DNA of 64,000 nucleotides from Bacillus chungangensis (GCF_030812995.1 NZ_JAUSTT010000009.1:62001-126000), one strand, 5' to 3'; counted from the stretch's first letter, positions 25,908-34,246 are shown. Numbers and translations are program-made. The notes: generated by a model from the letters alone, not told the origin.

Positions 25908-25931
25908 GACATATATTGTAAAATATATGTC
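25908..25931. promoter_or_regulatory. perfect 10-bp palindrome upstream of the candidate bacteriocin gene
   Basis: GACATATATT and AATATATGTC around GTAA, about 155 bases upstream of the start codon. Perfect dyads of this size are typical operators. No regulator gene lies nearby, so the binder is unknown. Confidence 0.4.
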
Positions 25932-26272
25932 GAATTACTTATTTTTTTGTAAAATGATTCTATCAAGTCTATTTGAATGATTAGCTATGAATATTCATCA
26001 TTATTTGGTGATATCCGAACGATAACCTAAGTTATAATCCGAGAATTAGTAAAGGGAGAAGTCCTTTTATTAAAAAAATTGACCTCTTGGCACAATTTAG
26101 TAAACTAAAGAGGTAATACTTTTATTTTATATTTTTTAACTACCTTTTTAGGTCGTTTGGTGAACAAGTAATTAATGCGGTCTTTGGACTAAATGGAAAT
26201 CATACTACCAGTATGTCTAAATTCCTATTATTCCGGGAGCGCTTTTTTGCATCGTTAAAGAGAATAAAGGAA
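25932..26272. other. intergenic boundary between host locus and prophage
   Basis: AT-rich, with no gene that I can support. An ACCTCTT/AAGAGGT hairpin with an adjacent A/T tract (26082-26114) could terminate transcription leaving the prophage. The left attachment site of the prophage is probably here but is not identifiable without its partner. Confidence 0.45.
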
Positions 26273-26479
26273 TTAACAATTTGATGTATGCTCAAACACT
26301 TCATCAACAGTCACTTCATCTGTGAATATGTCTTTTGTACTTGCTATAAACTCAGCTTCAGTTGTAATTGCGTCTTTGCGTTTTTTAAATCCTCGTTTAA
26401 GTTTTTGTTTACTTCTTCCGTACATATCTTTGTATCGTACTTTGAAGTACCCCACGTTGGTAAAATCGCTTAACTGCAT
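26273..26479 (-). pseudogene. int: phage integrase N-terminal arm-binding domain fragment
   Basis: 68 codons. It starts MQLSDFTNVGYFKVRYKDMY and continues RSKQKLKRGFKKRKDAIT, the AP2-like arm-DNA-binding fold that begins many Firmicute tyrosine integrases (aromatic strands, K-x-K-R-G-F, then an acidic helix). It stops at VDEVFEH, where the core-binding domain should begin. The core-binding and catalytic domains are missing and nothing downstream resembles them. GGTGGAGATT supports the ATG at 26479. The prophage therefore has no intact integrase at this end. Confidence 0.65.
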
Positions 26480-26545
26480 AATCTCCACCGTTACTATAAA
26501 CAACGATGTCAATTCTTATGAGAATGGGGTGCTCAATTACATCCC

Positions 26546-27697
26546 TTAAATTTTTGACTTTATTTCATATACGTGTGGAAGAATGTTTCTTCGTAGCCGA
26601 TTCACCACTATAGCCATCTCCTGCCTCGTTATGTTATCTTGCGGACGTGTACCGTCAAAGTATCCGTTAGCGACAGCTTCGTCCCAATCTTTCTTTGCCC
26701 ATGCGGACGGTTGTGATTTGTCCACTTTTAGTTCCTCCTTTGCTTTTAATTTATCAGAGATTCGCTTCTTAAATTCTTCCCACCGTCCTTCAGCTAAAAT
26801 GCGATGAGGACAGTATTTCCCGTTCCAGTCTTGGTGTTTTTTAACACGATCGATACCCCATCCACGCTCCTTTAATAGCTGAGTAATCAGCAAGACTGCG
26901 TTTTCTTCCGCCTTTTTATATCGTTCTCCACCTGATTTCGAGTAGCAAATCTCAATTCCTATCGACTTTCTATTGCCGTTTCCATTCCCATCGCCGCAAT
27001 GCCATGCGTTCCTATTCAACGGTAGCCCTTGAATAATCTCATTATCGTCAACAGCAAAATGGAAAGATACCTGGTTGCTGTTACGCTGCATGTAGCTGAT
27101 CTCATTGACAGCTGGTGCAGAATTGGCCGTATTGTGGACGGTGATATATTCGGCATTCATAGTGTTAGGACATTTAATACTATATTTACTTGGATCGATT
27201 AACTGCTGCTTAATGGTAACCATATAATCCACCCTTTCCGTTATTTGATCATATTTGGTTAAATTGTATTTCTCGATCACATTCACTACTTTAGTGACGT
27301 ATGCGGGATCGGTAGCATAGCCAGCAGCATGTACAGCTTGAACAGCTTTCCGATAGTCTTTTTCACCAACGACTGCTCGGTATAAATCCCGATTCCATGA
27401 CACACCGTTTACGTATTTGTTTACTAAAGCCTCGATACTTTCACGCCAGCTTGGATATTTACAGAATGCAGCACTTACGTTGATTTTTTCTCCATTAACA
27501 AATTCTGTCGTTAAAATCGTGATAGACTCGCCATTATATGCTCCTTTAATCCCGAACAAGTTATTTCCTTTTTGAGCTAGTTCTGATTTGCCAGAAGCAC
27601 TTTCAAGTATCGCCTGCCCAATAATCAGCGAGGGGAGAATATCATTCTCTATTCCGATTTCCTGTGCATGGGGGGCGATCTCATCTACGAAACTCAT
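26546..27697 (-). CDS. endolysin: glucosaminidase-amidase fusion with SLH-like tail
   Basis: 383 residues with three parts. Residues 1-150: glucosaminidase fold (AILESASGKSELAQKGNNLFGIKG, split as AILESASGKSELA and KGNNLFGIKG, with the catalytic Glu in ILES). Residues about 165-325: zinc amidase 2 (EYITVHNTANSAP, NAWHCGDGN, IGIEICYS, KHQDWNGKYCPHR). Residues about 335-375: one SLH-like repeat (WAKKDWDEAVANGYFDG, NITRQEMAIVVNRL) for wall binding. It cuts both glycan and stem-peptide bonds at lysis. It is the last gene of the late operon, after the holin. Confidence 0.9.
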   Translation of the reverse strand: MSFVDEIAPHAQEIGIENDILPSLIIGQAILESASGKSELAQKGNNLFGIKGAYNGESITILTTEFVNGEKINVSAAFCKYPSWRESIEALVNKYVNGVSWNRDLYRAVVGEKDYRKAVQAVHAAGYATDPAYVTKVVNVIEKYNLTKYDQITERVDYMVTIKQQLIDPSKYSIKCPNTMNAEYITVHNTANSAPAVNEISYMQRNSNQVSFHFAVDDNEIIQGLPLNRNAWHCGDGNGNGNRKSIGIEICYSKSGGERYKKAEENAVLLITQLLKERGWGIDRVKKHQDWNGKYCPHRILAEGRWEEFKKRISDKLKAKEELKVDKSQPSAWAKKDWDEAVANGYFDGTRPQDNITRQEMAIVVNRLRRNILPHVYEIKSKI

Positions 27698-27727
27698 TTT
27701 CTATCATTCTCCTTTCTAAAAAGAAAA

Positions 27728-27755
27728 AAGAGCAACAATTATTTCTGCTGCTCTT
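27728..27755 (-). terminator. terminator after the holin gene
   Basis: AAGAGCA and TGCTCTT with a T-tract on the minus strand, overlapping the end of the holin gene. It may lower endolysin expression or be leaky. Confidence 0.6.
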
Positions 27756-27984
27756 TCCCTATTAGATTTTTACTGCCACTATATAACCCTGTTGCCGACA
27801 ACCCTAGCATCAGTCCAACAATAATACCTTCCTTTAGCTCTGCATCAAGATAGAAAATACCGATTAATAACCCGAATACTACCGCAACAAATGGCGAATA
27901 TTTAGGTTTCAACCCACCAATTTTAAACAATTCCACTAATGCTAATATAAGTGGGATAATTGCTACATCGTAAATTTCAAACAT
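27739..27984 (-). CDS. phage holin
   Basis: 81 residues with three hydrophobic segments (IIPLILALVELFKIGG, FVAVVFGLLIGIFYL, GIIVGLMLGLSATGLY) and a short charged C-terminus (NLIGKEQQK). The size and layout fit the Firmicute phage holins that pierce the membrane to release endolysin. It sits directly before the endolysin gene. Confidence 0.85.
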   Translation of the reverse strand: MFEIYDVAIIPLILALVELFKIGGLKPKYSPFVAVVFGLLIGIFYLDAELKEGIIVGLMLGLSATGLYSGSKNLIGKEQQK

Positions 27985-28037
27985 GTTTCATCTACCCTTC
28001 CAAAGTAATGTTATATTATGACGTAAAAAAGAACCGA

Positions 28038-28232
28038 TCACCTTGGAGGTAACCGACTCTTGATGTCGTCTAATTTTTCGATTACGATGTCGTACCGTTT
28101 CGCAAATTCATTAAGTGTGTCGTAAAGCTGGTCTTCGCGCTCCTTGTTGCGCTTTTGTGTGTGGATAAGCATCCATACGAACAGGGCAGCGAAAGGTCCT
28201 TGTGTTAAAAAATATTGCAGCATATCTTCCAT
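28038..28232 (-). CDS. bhlA: BhlA/UviB-family holin-like protein
   Basis: 64 residues: one N-terminal TM (FLTQGPFAALFVWMLIHT), then a charged amphipathic helix (RNKEREDQLYDTLNEFAKRY) and EKLDDIKSRL. This is the BhlA/UviB pattern. Such proteins are bacteriocin-release or holin-like and normally sit beside a second holin, as here. An imperfect hairpin followed by TTTTTT (28024-28064) lies at its 3' end. Confidence 0.85.
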   Translation of the reverse strand: MEDMLQYFLTQGPFAALFVWMLIHTQKRNKEREDQLYDTLNEFAKRYDIVIEKLDDIKSRLPPR

Positions 28233-28256
28233 AAGATCACCCTACCTATAACGAAA

Positions 28257-28303
28257 ATAAGGAGCCAAACGGCTCCATAAAAAATACACCTATAAAGGTG
28301 TTT
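28257..28303 (-). terminator. terminator between XkdX and BhlA genes
   Basis: GGAGCC-GTTT-GGCTCC followed by TTATTTT on the minus strand (28261-28276), with a second small hairpin (ACACC/GGTGT, 28286-28302). It separates the tail-tip genes from the lysis genes. Confidence 0.65.
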
Positions 28304-28305
28304 GT

Positions 28306-28455
28306 TTACTGCACATCATCGTTCTGATGCGTCAAAATGCTATCACATTCATCTTGTGTTAATATACCAAGATTTCTAGCCTTTTCGATTTCTTTTGATG
28401 TTCGCAATTTACGATCGAATAGCATCTTCCAAATATAATAATTGAAACTAAGCAT
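28306..28455 (-). CDS. xkdX: XkdX family protein
   Basis: A 49-residue gene: MLSFNYYIWKMLFDR, then LRTSKEIEKARNLGIL and TQDECDSIL. XkdX proteins of about 50 residues, with an aromatic start and a K-x-G-I/L-T-x-x-E-Y/C motif, are a constant small gene after the tail-fibre genes of PBSX-like phages. Function unknown. Its ATG overlaps the preceding gene by 8 bases. Confidence 0.85.
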   Translation of the reverse strand: MLSFNYYIWKMLFDRKLRTSKEIEKARNLGILTQDECDSILTHQNDDVQ

Positions 28456-28756
28456 CCTTATCACTCCCCATTTGTAAGTCAGTTATTGCTAATGCTAGAT
28501 TCATGATTGTTTGTTCTTGCTCCGCCATCTTTATTTGCGCTTCAGAAAGAGCCAGCATCAGCTGTTCTTCTTTAGTTAATTCTCTTTCGATTTCTTCAGG
28601 ATTCCCCTCATCGTTAATAAGTTTAAAGAAGGAAAAGTCTTTGACACCACGAAAAGCAAAAACTTCACTCTCGCCATTGTAGCCTATGATTGAATCTGCA
28701 TTTTTTATGATGCGTTCTGCTTTTAATTCTTCTCCATCATATTTTAACGTCTTCAT
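28448..28756 (-). CDS. phage tail-associated hypothetical protein
   Basis: 102 residues. N-terminal beta-rich half (GYNGESEVFAFRGVKDFSFF) and C-terminal helix (LTKEEQLMLALSEAQIKMAE, ending LALAITDLQMG). It resembles the small proteins encoded between fibre and XkdX in Bacillus prophages; a structural or chaperone role is likely. It overlaps both neighbours. Confidence 0.6.
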   Translation of the reverse strand: MKTLKYDGEELKAERIIKNADSIIGYNGESEVFAFRGVKDFSFFKLINDEGNPEEIERELTKEEQLMLALSEAQIKMAEQEQTIMNLALAITDLQMGSDKDA

Positions 28757-29598
28757 CTTATTAAACCTCCATCTGTAACGACTTCATTCGTGTTACTCCC
28801 TGTAGGTTGAGAACCAGATTTAACTATTACACTTCCGGACATCGCGTAAAGTGCATAAATACCTGAACCAGTATTATCTTTTGATAGCACCAACGAATTA
28901 GATCTACATAAAATACAGGATGCTCCTCCCTTACCAATTGACTTAAAATTTATTTTTTCTAATGTAACAATAGATCTATTGGCTTCAATATATCCATTTC
29001 CGTATCTGCCATCCGTGGGAGAAATAATATTTACATTAGAAATTCTTATTCCGTATGAATCATCAATATCTACATGGAATAAATCTTCTTTTTCAATTTC
29101 TAAATTATAAACATTAATATTATTGCATCCTCTTATTCTTAACTTTCCAAGTAAACGAGAATTTTCAACTCCCAAGAGAGAAAAACTACTTATAACTGAA
29201 TTAATATTATTAATATCAATAACCCCACGATATTCACCTATTACTCTTACTTGTGTTGATTTGATTGTAAAGATAGGTATCATACTATGCGTTTTCTCCC
29301 ATGTTTTAAATGCAGTAGCTTCTGATAGACCATCGTTATCATCATTACCATTTTCCTGATCCAAATAGTAAGTAGCAGACCTGGTCGAAAAATACGGCCT
29401 TTCCCCAAACTGCATCTTCGCATAATTTTCCTTATGTGCAGCAACTTCTTCCTGCAGCAGCCCGAACTCCTGGCCTACGCCTTGCTGCAGTTGTTCGATT
29501 TGTTCGTGAGCTTCGCCTATTCCGCTTTCGATTCGGTTCATGTCTTGCTCAGTCACAATATCATCGTATTTCCAATTTGTTTTAGGTTTGTAACTCAC
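28753..29598 (-). CDS. putative tail fibre / receptor-binding protein
   Basis: 281 residues. The N-terminal 70 (NWKYDDIVTEQDMNRIESGI, then a coiled coil GEAHEQIEQLQQGVGQEF) match the baseplate-attachment segment common to XkdV-like fibres. A YYLDQENGNDDNDGLSEATA loop introduces a beta-helix-like body of short hydrophobic strands (INDI, NNINVYNLEI, IRISNVNIIS), as in pectate-lyase-like phage appendages. It is short for a fibre and may be only one part of the receptor-binding apparatus. Confidence 0.7.
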   Translation of the reverse strand: MSYKPKTNWKYDDIVTEQDMNRIESGIGEAHEQIEQLQQGVGQEFGLLQEEVAAHKENYAKMQFGERPYFSTRSATYYLDQENGNDDNDGLSEATAFKTWEKTHSMIPIFTIKSTQVRVIGEYRGVIDINNINSVISSFSLLGVENSRLLGKLRIRGCNNINVYNLEIEKEDLFHVDIDDSYGIRISNVNIISPTDGRYGNGYIEANRSIVTLEKINFKSIGKGGASCILCRSNSLVLSKDNTGSGIYALYAMSGSVIVKSGSQPTGSNTNEVVTDGGLIR

Positions 29599-29882
29599 TT
29601 AATTCCCTCCTTTATTTTTATGGTATGGCCAACTATGGTGTCCCCACTGATGGGAATATAAACTTCATTTATGCTAACTGCATATCCGTCTTCCTTTCGC
29701 AGTTCGACACTTTTGACTGCATCAACAAGTCCATTTGGTATCTTGTATTCAAGCTTAACTGTTGTTTTATCAACTTCTTTGATAACAAAATCGAAAATGT
29801 CATACGTCTTATTGAGAACCACTTTGTTAATGTTATCTTTTGTATATTCAGCTACTTCATTTAAGTAAACTGGATCAATCAT
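29595..29882 (-). CDS. phage baseplate-region protein (XkdU-next type)
   Basis: 95 residues: VYLNEVAEYTKDNINKVVLN, then NYDIFDFVIKEV-like strands and VAVSIN/VYIPISGDT. This small protein regularly follows the DUF2313 gene in PBSX-type prophages, where it is sometimes labelled ketopantoate hydroxymethyltransferase without biochemical basis. Probably a baseplate or fibre-attachment component. Confidence 0.6.
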   Translation of the reverse strand: MIDPVYLNEVAEYTKDNINKVVLNKTYDIFDFVIKEVDKTTVKLEYKIPNGLVDAVKSVELRKEDGYAVSINEVYIPISGDTIVGHTIKIKEGIK

Positions 29883-30550
29883 ACTTCAGCCTCCTGTTCA
29901 ACAAATGCTGTACGGCCTAATCTCCAACCAGTTGATAGTTTTGTAGAACGCTTTAAAGGTGCTCTATGGATTATTTCTTTCTCCCCAAGTTGCATAAATG
30001 GTGTTTTTCCTAGTCGCCATTGAGTAGACAATCTTGTCATACGAGTCAGTGGCACTTTGTACATTTCTTCCTCGAAGACAATTCCGTCACATAAAGAAGT
30101 TTTTTGGAAATACACTACATTCGCTGGTTTGGTGCTGTGGATCGTATGTTGAATCTCCTTAAATACCGATGCATTATCCACACTTGCGGTAACAGTTAAA
30201 ACGAGATTCAACCAGTCAATATCAGCTGTAACACGTCCTTCACCAACTAGATAGTCTAATCGATTACGTAAAAAACGAATTGTGAAAGGTGGAGTCGTAG
30301 AATATCTACTTATTATCCTTTTTTTTCGAAAGTCTAACGTTTCGATTGTTGGATCAGCAACGATGTTAAGTATTTTCTCGTGTCTTTTAACCCCATATTC
30401 GTCTGATGTCATTACAAATTGATTATTGAATGCACGTTCAATTGCTTCTTCAACATTAGCAAACTCAATATCTTCAGCTTTTGTTATTTCGATAAAATCG
30501 ATAATGTCGTGATAATAAGTCGGTAGGTTACTCATAACTGGATCAGCCAT
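29879..30550 (-). CDS. xkdU: baseplate protein, DUF2313/YmfQ family (XkdU)
   Basis: 223 residues. The family core (YYHDIIDFIEITKAEDIEF, RHEKILNIVADPTIETLDFR, IISRYSTTPPFTIRFLRN, HSTKPANVVY) matches DUF2313, the XkdU/Mu gp48-like baseplate wedge that bridges gpJ-like and fibre proteins. The C-terminal 65 residues are unusual: a tandem repeat of about 30 residues, LTRMTRLSTQWRLGKTPFMQ and LKRSTKLSTGWRLGRTAFVE. It overlaps the baseplate J gene by 8 bases. Confidence 0.85.
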   Translation of the reverse strand: MADPVMSNLPTYYHDIIDFIEITKAEDIEFANVEEAIERAFNNQFVMTSDEYGVKRHEKILNIVADPTIETLDFRKKRIISRYSTTPPFTIRFLRNRLDYLVGEGRVTADIDWLNLVLTVTASVDNASVFKEIQHTIHSTKPANVVYFQKTSLCDGIVFEEEMYKVPLTRMTRLSTQWRLGKTPFMQLGEKEIIHRAPLKRSTKLSTGWRLGRTAFVEQEAEV

Positions 30551-31622
30551 TAATAACCACCTGCCCTTGTGTTGGTATCTCTTCCGCGTCCAAATCTATG
30601 TTTTCAGAGACACCATTTAGTTTGGTATCCTTGACATCTACAACGCCCGGCACAGTTAAAATACGAGCATCAATTTGAGCCATGCGAACGGTTATATTGT
30701 CTTCGTCCTTCCATGTTCGGCGCAACATAGAAAAATATAAAGATACAGCATTTTCTATATCATCTTGAACTTGTCCGATTGTAGTTCCTGCTGCTAGAAT
30801 AACGGTTGTTTCAACATTAACGGTCACATCCTTCGCCCCCATTATGGTAACGTGATGCCCAACAGGAGCTAAACCTAATCCTTTTCCTTGATTAACTTCT
30901 GGATCCATAATTGTTTGGACCTCATCAACTAATTCAGGAGATGGAGGACTAAAATCACTTGCAATTATCGTACATTTTACCGTTCCACCACCTCGCCAAG
31001 TCGGAAATACCTTAACACCACCAACACCAGCAATTGCGTTAATCTTTTGCTTATAATCGGCAATATTTCCGCCAAACGGCTTTTCGTTGACTGCTTCAAA
31101 AAAACGAAGCCTTAAAGCTTCGTCATCCTCTTCATCTTCGCCTGGAATAAGAACGTCCGCCAGCTCCGCTCGTGATAATCCTTCGACATAGTCAATAGGG
31201 AGTAATGTTCCAAATTGTTCATTTCCTACAACCCCTGTTACTTCACATTCAAGTGCATATTGACCTTTTTCTATCCTACTAAGAACAATATAATTTAAAT
31301 CTCCAATAGAAAATCGTGTACCAATAGGAACATCAACTGGTTTACCTTCGTTATTAAAAAATAATCCTTTCCTTCGTGCCTTACTTGCTCCATAACGATT
31401 AACACCATGTTCCGCCGTTCTGCGACTTAAATATTCGCCGGACGATGTATCTGCGAAACTTAGACGGTCATTAATCGTTAGGTCCGCATACAATTGGGCA
31501 AAAATCACAGCTGCAGCAGCAGAAGAACTATAAACTAAGCTCCCTTCTCTCTTATCCACATCATTTCTAATGTAGTCCAGCATTTGTTCTAATAAAGATT
31601 CGAAAGTTTTATGTTCATACAT
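30543..31622 (-). CDS. xkdT: baseplate J family protein (XkdT)
   Basis: 359 residues, the normal length for XkdT/Mu gp47. Motifs: EHGVNRYGASKARRKGLFFN, VPIGTRFSIG, VSRAELADVLIPGEDEEDDEALR-like core, FGGNIADYKQKINAIAGVGG and VNVETTVILAAGTT. It forms the baseplate wedge of contractile tails. It overlaps its neighbours on both sides in the late operon. Confidence 0.92.
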   Translation of the reverse strand: MYEHKTFESLLEQMLDYIRNDVDKREGSLVYSSSAAAAVIFAQLYADLTINDRLSFADTSSGEYLSRRTAEHGVNRYGASKARRKGLFFNNEGKPVDVPIGTRFSIGDLNYIVLSRIEKGQYALECEVTGVVGNEQFGTLLPIDYVEGLSRAELADVLIPGEDEEDDEALRLRFFEAVNEKPFGGNIADYKQKINAIAGVGGVKVFPTWRGGGTVKCTIIASDFSPPSPELVDEVQTIMDPEVNQGKGLGLAPVGHHVTIMGAKDVTVNVETTVILAAGTTIGQVQDDIENAVSLYFSMLRRTWKDEDNITVRMAQIDARILTVPGVVDVKDTKLNGVSENIDLDAEEIPTQGQVVING

Positions 31623-32025
31623 TTCTCTTCACCTCAAGCATATCCTCGAAGCTCCCATATTCCGTTACAACTGTAAATCGCACAAGTACATCGCCTTCAC
31701 TAAATGTAAACTTAAACCCTTCTACACTTGTAATTCTATCGTCCTGCAGTAATGCTTCAGTTACACGCCTTTTTAATTCGGATTGAATAAACAATCTATT
31801 AGTTCCGATTAAACTATCTAATTCAGCACCAAAGTTATCTGTAAATATAAGGTACTGAAATCTTTCAGTGTGTAGGGTGATGAAAACAGTTTGCTTGATA
31901 GCATCAAGATCATCTGTCATCCCGATAACACGATTTTTATTAAAATCAATCTTGTAAGTTAGGCTAGGTTGTTTTTCAATTTTAATCCTTTGTTCTTCTA
32001 ATGAGCCTCCTTCTGGAATAATCAA
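31615..32025 (-). CDS. xkdS: DUF2634 phage protein (XkdS)
   Basis: 136 residues with the DUF2634 pattern: SLTYKIDFNKNRVIGMTDDL, AIKQTVFITLHTERFQYLIF, GAELDSLIG and a C-terminal beta pair. XkdS is a gp25-like lysozyme-fold baseplate component of PBSX tails. Order XkdR-XkdS-XkdT is conserved here. Confidence 0.88.
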   Translation of the reverse strand: MIIPEGGSLEEQRIKIEKQPSLTYKIDFNKNRVIGMTDDLDAIKQTVFITLHTERFQYLIFTDNFGAELDSLIGTNRLFIQSELKRRVTEALLQDDRITSVEGFKFTFSEGDVLVRFTVVTEYGSFEDMLEVKRNV

Positions 32026-32282
32026 TCCTTCTCCACCTCATCTAAAATCAAAAATTGATTTCCGCCCTGAACACGAATTAAACTATATTTTTCCCCTAAT
32101 TCAAAATGTCCTGCGAAGCGTTTCGGAACAATTAAAAAATCCCTTGAAAGTGGTAATCTTTGTTCGACTAACACTTCCAAAGGATTTAGTTTTGTTACTG
32201 TTCCAAACATAACAGCGACTGGTTGGCTAGCTTCAACAGCCCCCACTCCTGCGCGTTTAATAATATCAAGCATTCCCATCAT
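32022..32282 (-). CDS. xkdR: DUF2577 phage protein (XkdR)
   Basis: 86 residues: MLDIIKRAGVGAVEASQPVA, VTKLNPLEVLVEQRLPLS, FLIVPKRF and GGNQFLILDEV. It is the XkdR homologue of PBSX, a small OB-like baseplate hub protein. ATGA overlaps occur with both neighbours. Confidence 0.88.
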   Translation of the reverse strand: MMGMLDIIKRAGVGAVEASQPVAVMFGTVTKLNPLEVLVEQRLPLSRDFLIVPKRFAGHFELGEKYSLIRVQGGNQFLILDEVEKD

Positions 32283-33253
32283 ATCACCTTCAAACTTAGC
32301 GTCATTGTGTGGTCATCACCATTAAATTCATGAGTACATTCATCCACAAGAAAATAGGAGTTAATCTTCTTTTTTTCAATGATTACTGGAACGAAATAAC
32401 CGGCACGTATTCTTATGTCACCAATTGCTTTTATGCTCATTGTCTTTTGCTCTCTATTTTTATGTTCAAGGAGTCGTTTCATCATATCGTTTATTTGAGC
32501 AGCATTAAGTTTCTCATTTGCTTTCTGGAAGTACTGCAAACGTCCCCATTTTGCAATAGTTTTGCTGTCCTGTGTAATATATACATCACGTTTTTTTGTT
32601 TCTTTATTGTCTTGGACTATCTTTATACGATTATATGTGTCACTATCAATCGACAGTTTGTAATCAAAATCAGTCATTAAACTATCATCACCAATGACAA
32701 AATCAGACACCATGTCTTTAATATTTCGTACTGTTAACTGTCCAAAATCATCAAAAAGAACATAGTTTTGAGTTGTAGCAATAAGTGTAGCGTCAAGTGC
32801 TTTACAGATGATGTCCATCAATGACTGATCATCCTCAACGAGTGTCGGTATATTATATTTTGTGTCCTCAAGCTTACTCGTTTTAAGGTTTAAATCACTG
32901 GCGATTTTTTGGATGACTTGTGTTGCTGTAACGTTTTTAAATACATACGTGTCTTTGTTCATGAGATAGCGCGTTTGATCATATGCGGTAATTTTTACTG
33001 CTTCATCTTTTCCTCCATCAATCGTAAAGATATATCCATAGAAAACATTTGTACCTTTATATTTAACGCGGACAATATCACCATTTTTTATGGTGAACCA
33101 AGGGTCCTGATAGATGCTTGCATCAATATAATTAAATTCAATACTAGCAGCCTTACCTATTCTAGTAGTCTTCCAAGTTAGATCACTAACAACTTCCGTC
33201 ATGTTCCACACAGTACCATTCTTATTATCAACCAGTATTTCCATATCCCTCAT
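32279..33253 (-). CDS. xkdQ: XkdQ-like tail hub protein (late control D family)
   Basis: 324 residues. Gene-D/gp27-like hub fold: SIEFNYIDASIYQDPWFTIK, GDIVRVKYKGTNVFYGYIFT, KITAYDQTRYLMNKDTYVF, ATQVIQKIASDL and, near the C-terminus, LVDECTHEFNGDDHTMTLSL. XkdQ forms the baseplate hub through which DNA passes. Length is normal for the family. Confidence 0.9.
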   Translation of the reverse strand: MRDMEILVDNKNGTVWNMTEVVSDLTWKTTRIGKAASIEFNYIDASIYQDPWFTIKNGDIVRVKYKGTNVFYGYIFTIDGGKDEAVKITAYDQTRYLMNKDTYVFKNVTATQVIQKIASDLNLKTSKLEDTKYNIPTLVEDDQSLMDIICKALDATLIATTQNYVLFDDFGQLTVRNIKDMVSDFVIGDDSLMTDFDYKLSIDSDTYNRIKIVQDNKETKKRDVYITQDSKTIAKWGRLQYFQKANEKLNAAQINDMMKRLLEHKNREQKTMSIKAIGDIRIRAGYFVPVIIEKKKINSYFLVDECTHEFNGDDHTMTLSLKVI

Positions 33254-33933
33254 GATGCGGCTCCAGGTAGTTTTAATTCTAGTCCAATTGGTAGCTTTTT
33301 AAGATCAGAATCTTTCAAGTTATTTAGCTCCTGGATTTCTTTTGCCCTAGAACCATCACCCAAGTGCTTCTGTGCCACTTTCCAAAGATTATCACCTGCT
33401 GCTAGTGTGTAAGTCTTAGGTTGCTGCTTATCGTTAGGGCGTGTTTTATCCTGCACTTTCATTGTTTTTGCTGCTCCATTACTATTCCCCTCAACCTTCA
33501 CCTTCTTTGCCGAATAGAAAATATACTTCTTAAGGGCAAGAGAATATTCGATGTCTCCACTCGTTCCAGCCGTTTCCTTCCAAGTAAAGTTTTCGATGCT
33601 GGCAGCAATGTTAATATCAAACGTTTCTCCAGTGTAAACAAATCGGATAGGACGTTTAGTCGCTCTCCATTTGTTTATTAGACTTACATACCGCATCGGT
33701 TCTAAAAGTGTCGGAGCTACAACAAAATGATAAGGCATTGCTGGAAAAAAACTTTCAAATCTAACCTCGGTTAAGTTTGGACTCTTAATAACATTGATCT
33801 GTCCAAGGCCAGTGATGTCATATGTGTTTCCGTTTCCTTCCTCACTAATTTCGACCTCAGGAGGATTGACGGGTATTTGGAATCCTTCCTCCTGATTGTT
33901 AAAACTTAACCAAATACCGTAGTTATTCATCAC
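33250..33933 (-). CDS. xkdP: LysM-containing tail protein (XkdP)
   Basis: 227 residues. The N-terminal half is the phage XkdP/gp53-like region (LSFNNQEEGFQIPVNPPEV, KSPNLTEVRFESFFP, LINKWRATKRPIRF). Residues about 170-225 are a LysM domain (YTLAAGDNLWKVAQKHLGDG, IQELNNLKDSDLKKLPIG) that binds peptidoglycan and anchors the tail tip to the wall. It is coupled to XkdQ by overlap. Confidence 0.9.
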   Translation of the reverse strand: MMNNYGIWLSFNNQEEGFQIPVNPPEVEISEEGNGNTYDITGLGQINVIKSPNLTEVRFESFFPAMPYHFVVAPTLLEPMRYVSLINKWRATKRPIRFVYTGETFDINIAASIENFTWKETAGTSGDIEYSLALKKYIFYSAKKVKVEGNSNGAAKTMKVQDKTRPNDKQQPKTYTLAAGDNLWKVAQKHLGDGSRAKEIQELNNLKDSDLKKLPIGLELKLPGAAS

Positions 33934-33946
33934 GAATACACCCCTT

Positions 33947-34234
33947 TCAATTAAAAAGCTCTTGGTCTACCTTAAATGGAGAATATCCTTTGTCTTTTAA
34001 GAATAATTGGAAGCTTTTAAGAAACTCTGAGTACTTATCAGGTGAAAAATTTTCACTTATAAAAGACAATTTTAAATTCATTCCGTTATTCCATTTATCT
34101 TGTATACCACTATCCTTTATTTCATAAGACGTGAGAATAACTTGAAAGTCTGGTTCACGAAAATCATTTACATTAGATAAAGCCGCTGAATTCTCAGTGG
34201 CTTTATTTTTAAGGTTAGCGTCTATTTTTAACAC
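33947..34234 (-). CDS. small phage protein between tape measure and XkdP
   Basis: 95 residues, not recognised. Charged, without TM or Cys: SNVNDFREPDFQVILTSYEI, DKWNNGMNLKLSFISENF and YSEFLKSFQLFLKDKGY. Its position between tape measure and XkdP suggests a tail role, but the length and sequence do not match a family I can name. Confidence 0.5.
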   Translation of the reverse strand: MLKIDANLKNKATENSAALSNVNDFREPDFQVILTSYEIKDSGIQDKWNNGMNLKLSFISENFSPDKYSEFLKSFQLFLKDKGYSPFKVDQELFN

Positions 34235-34246
34235 TCCCTTTCTTTT

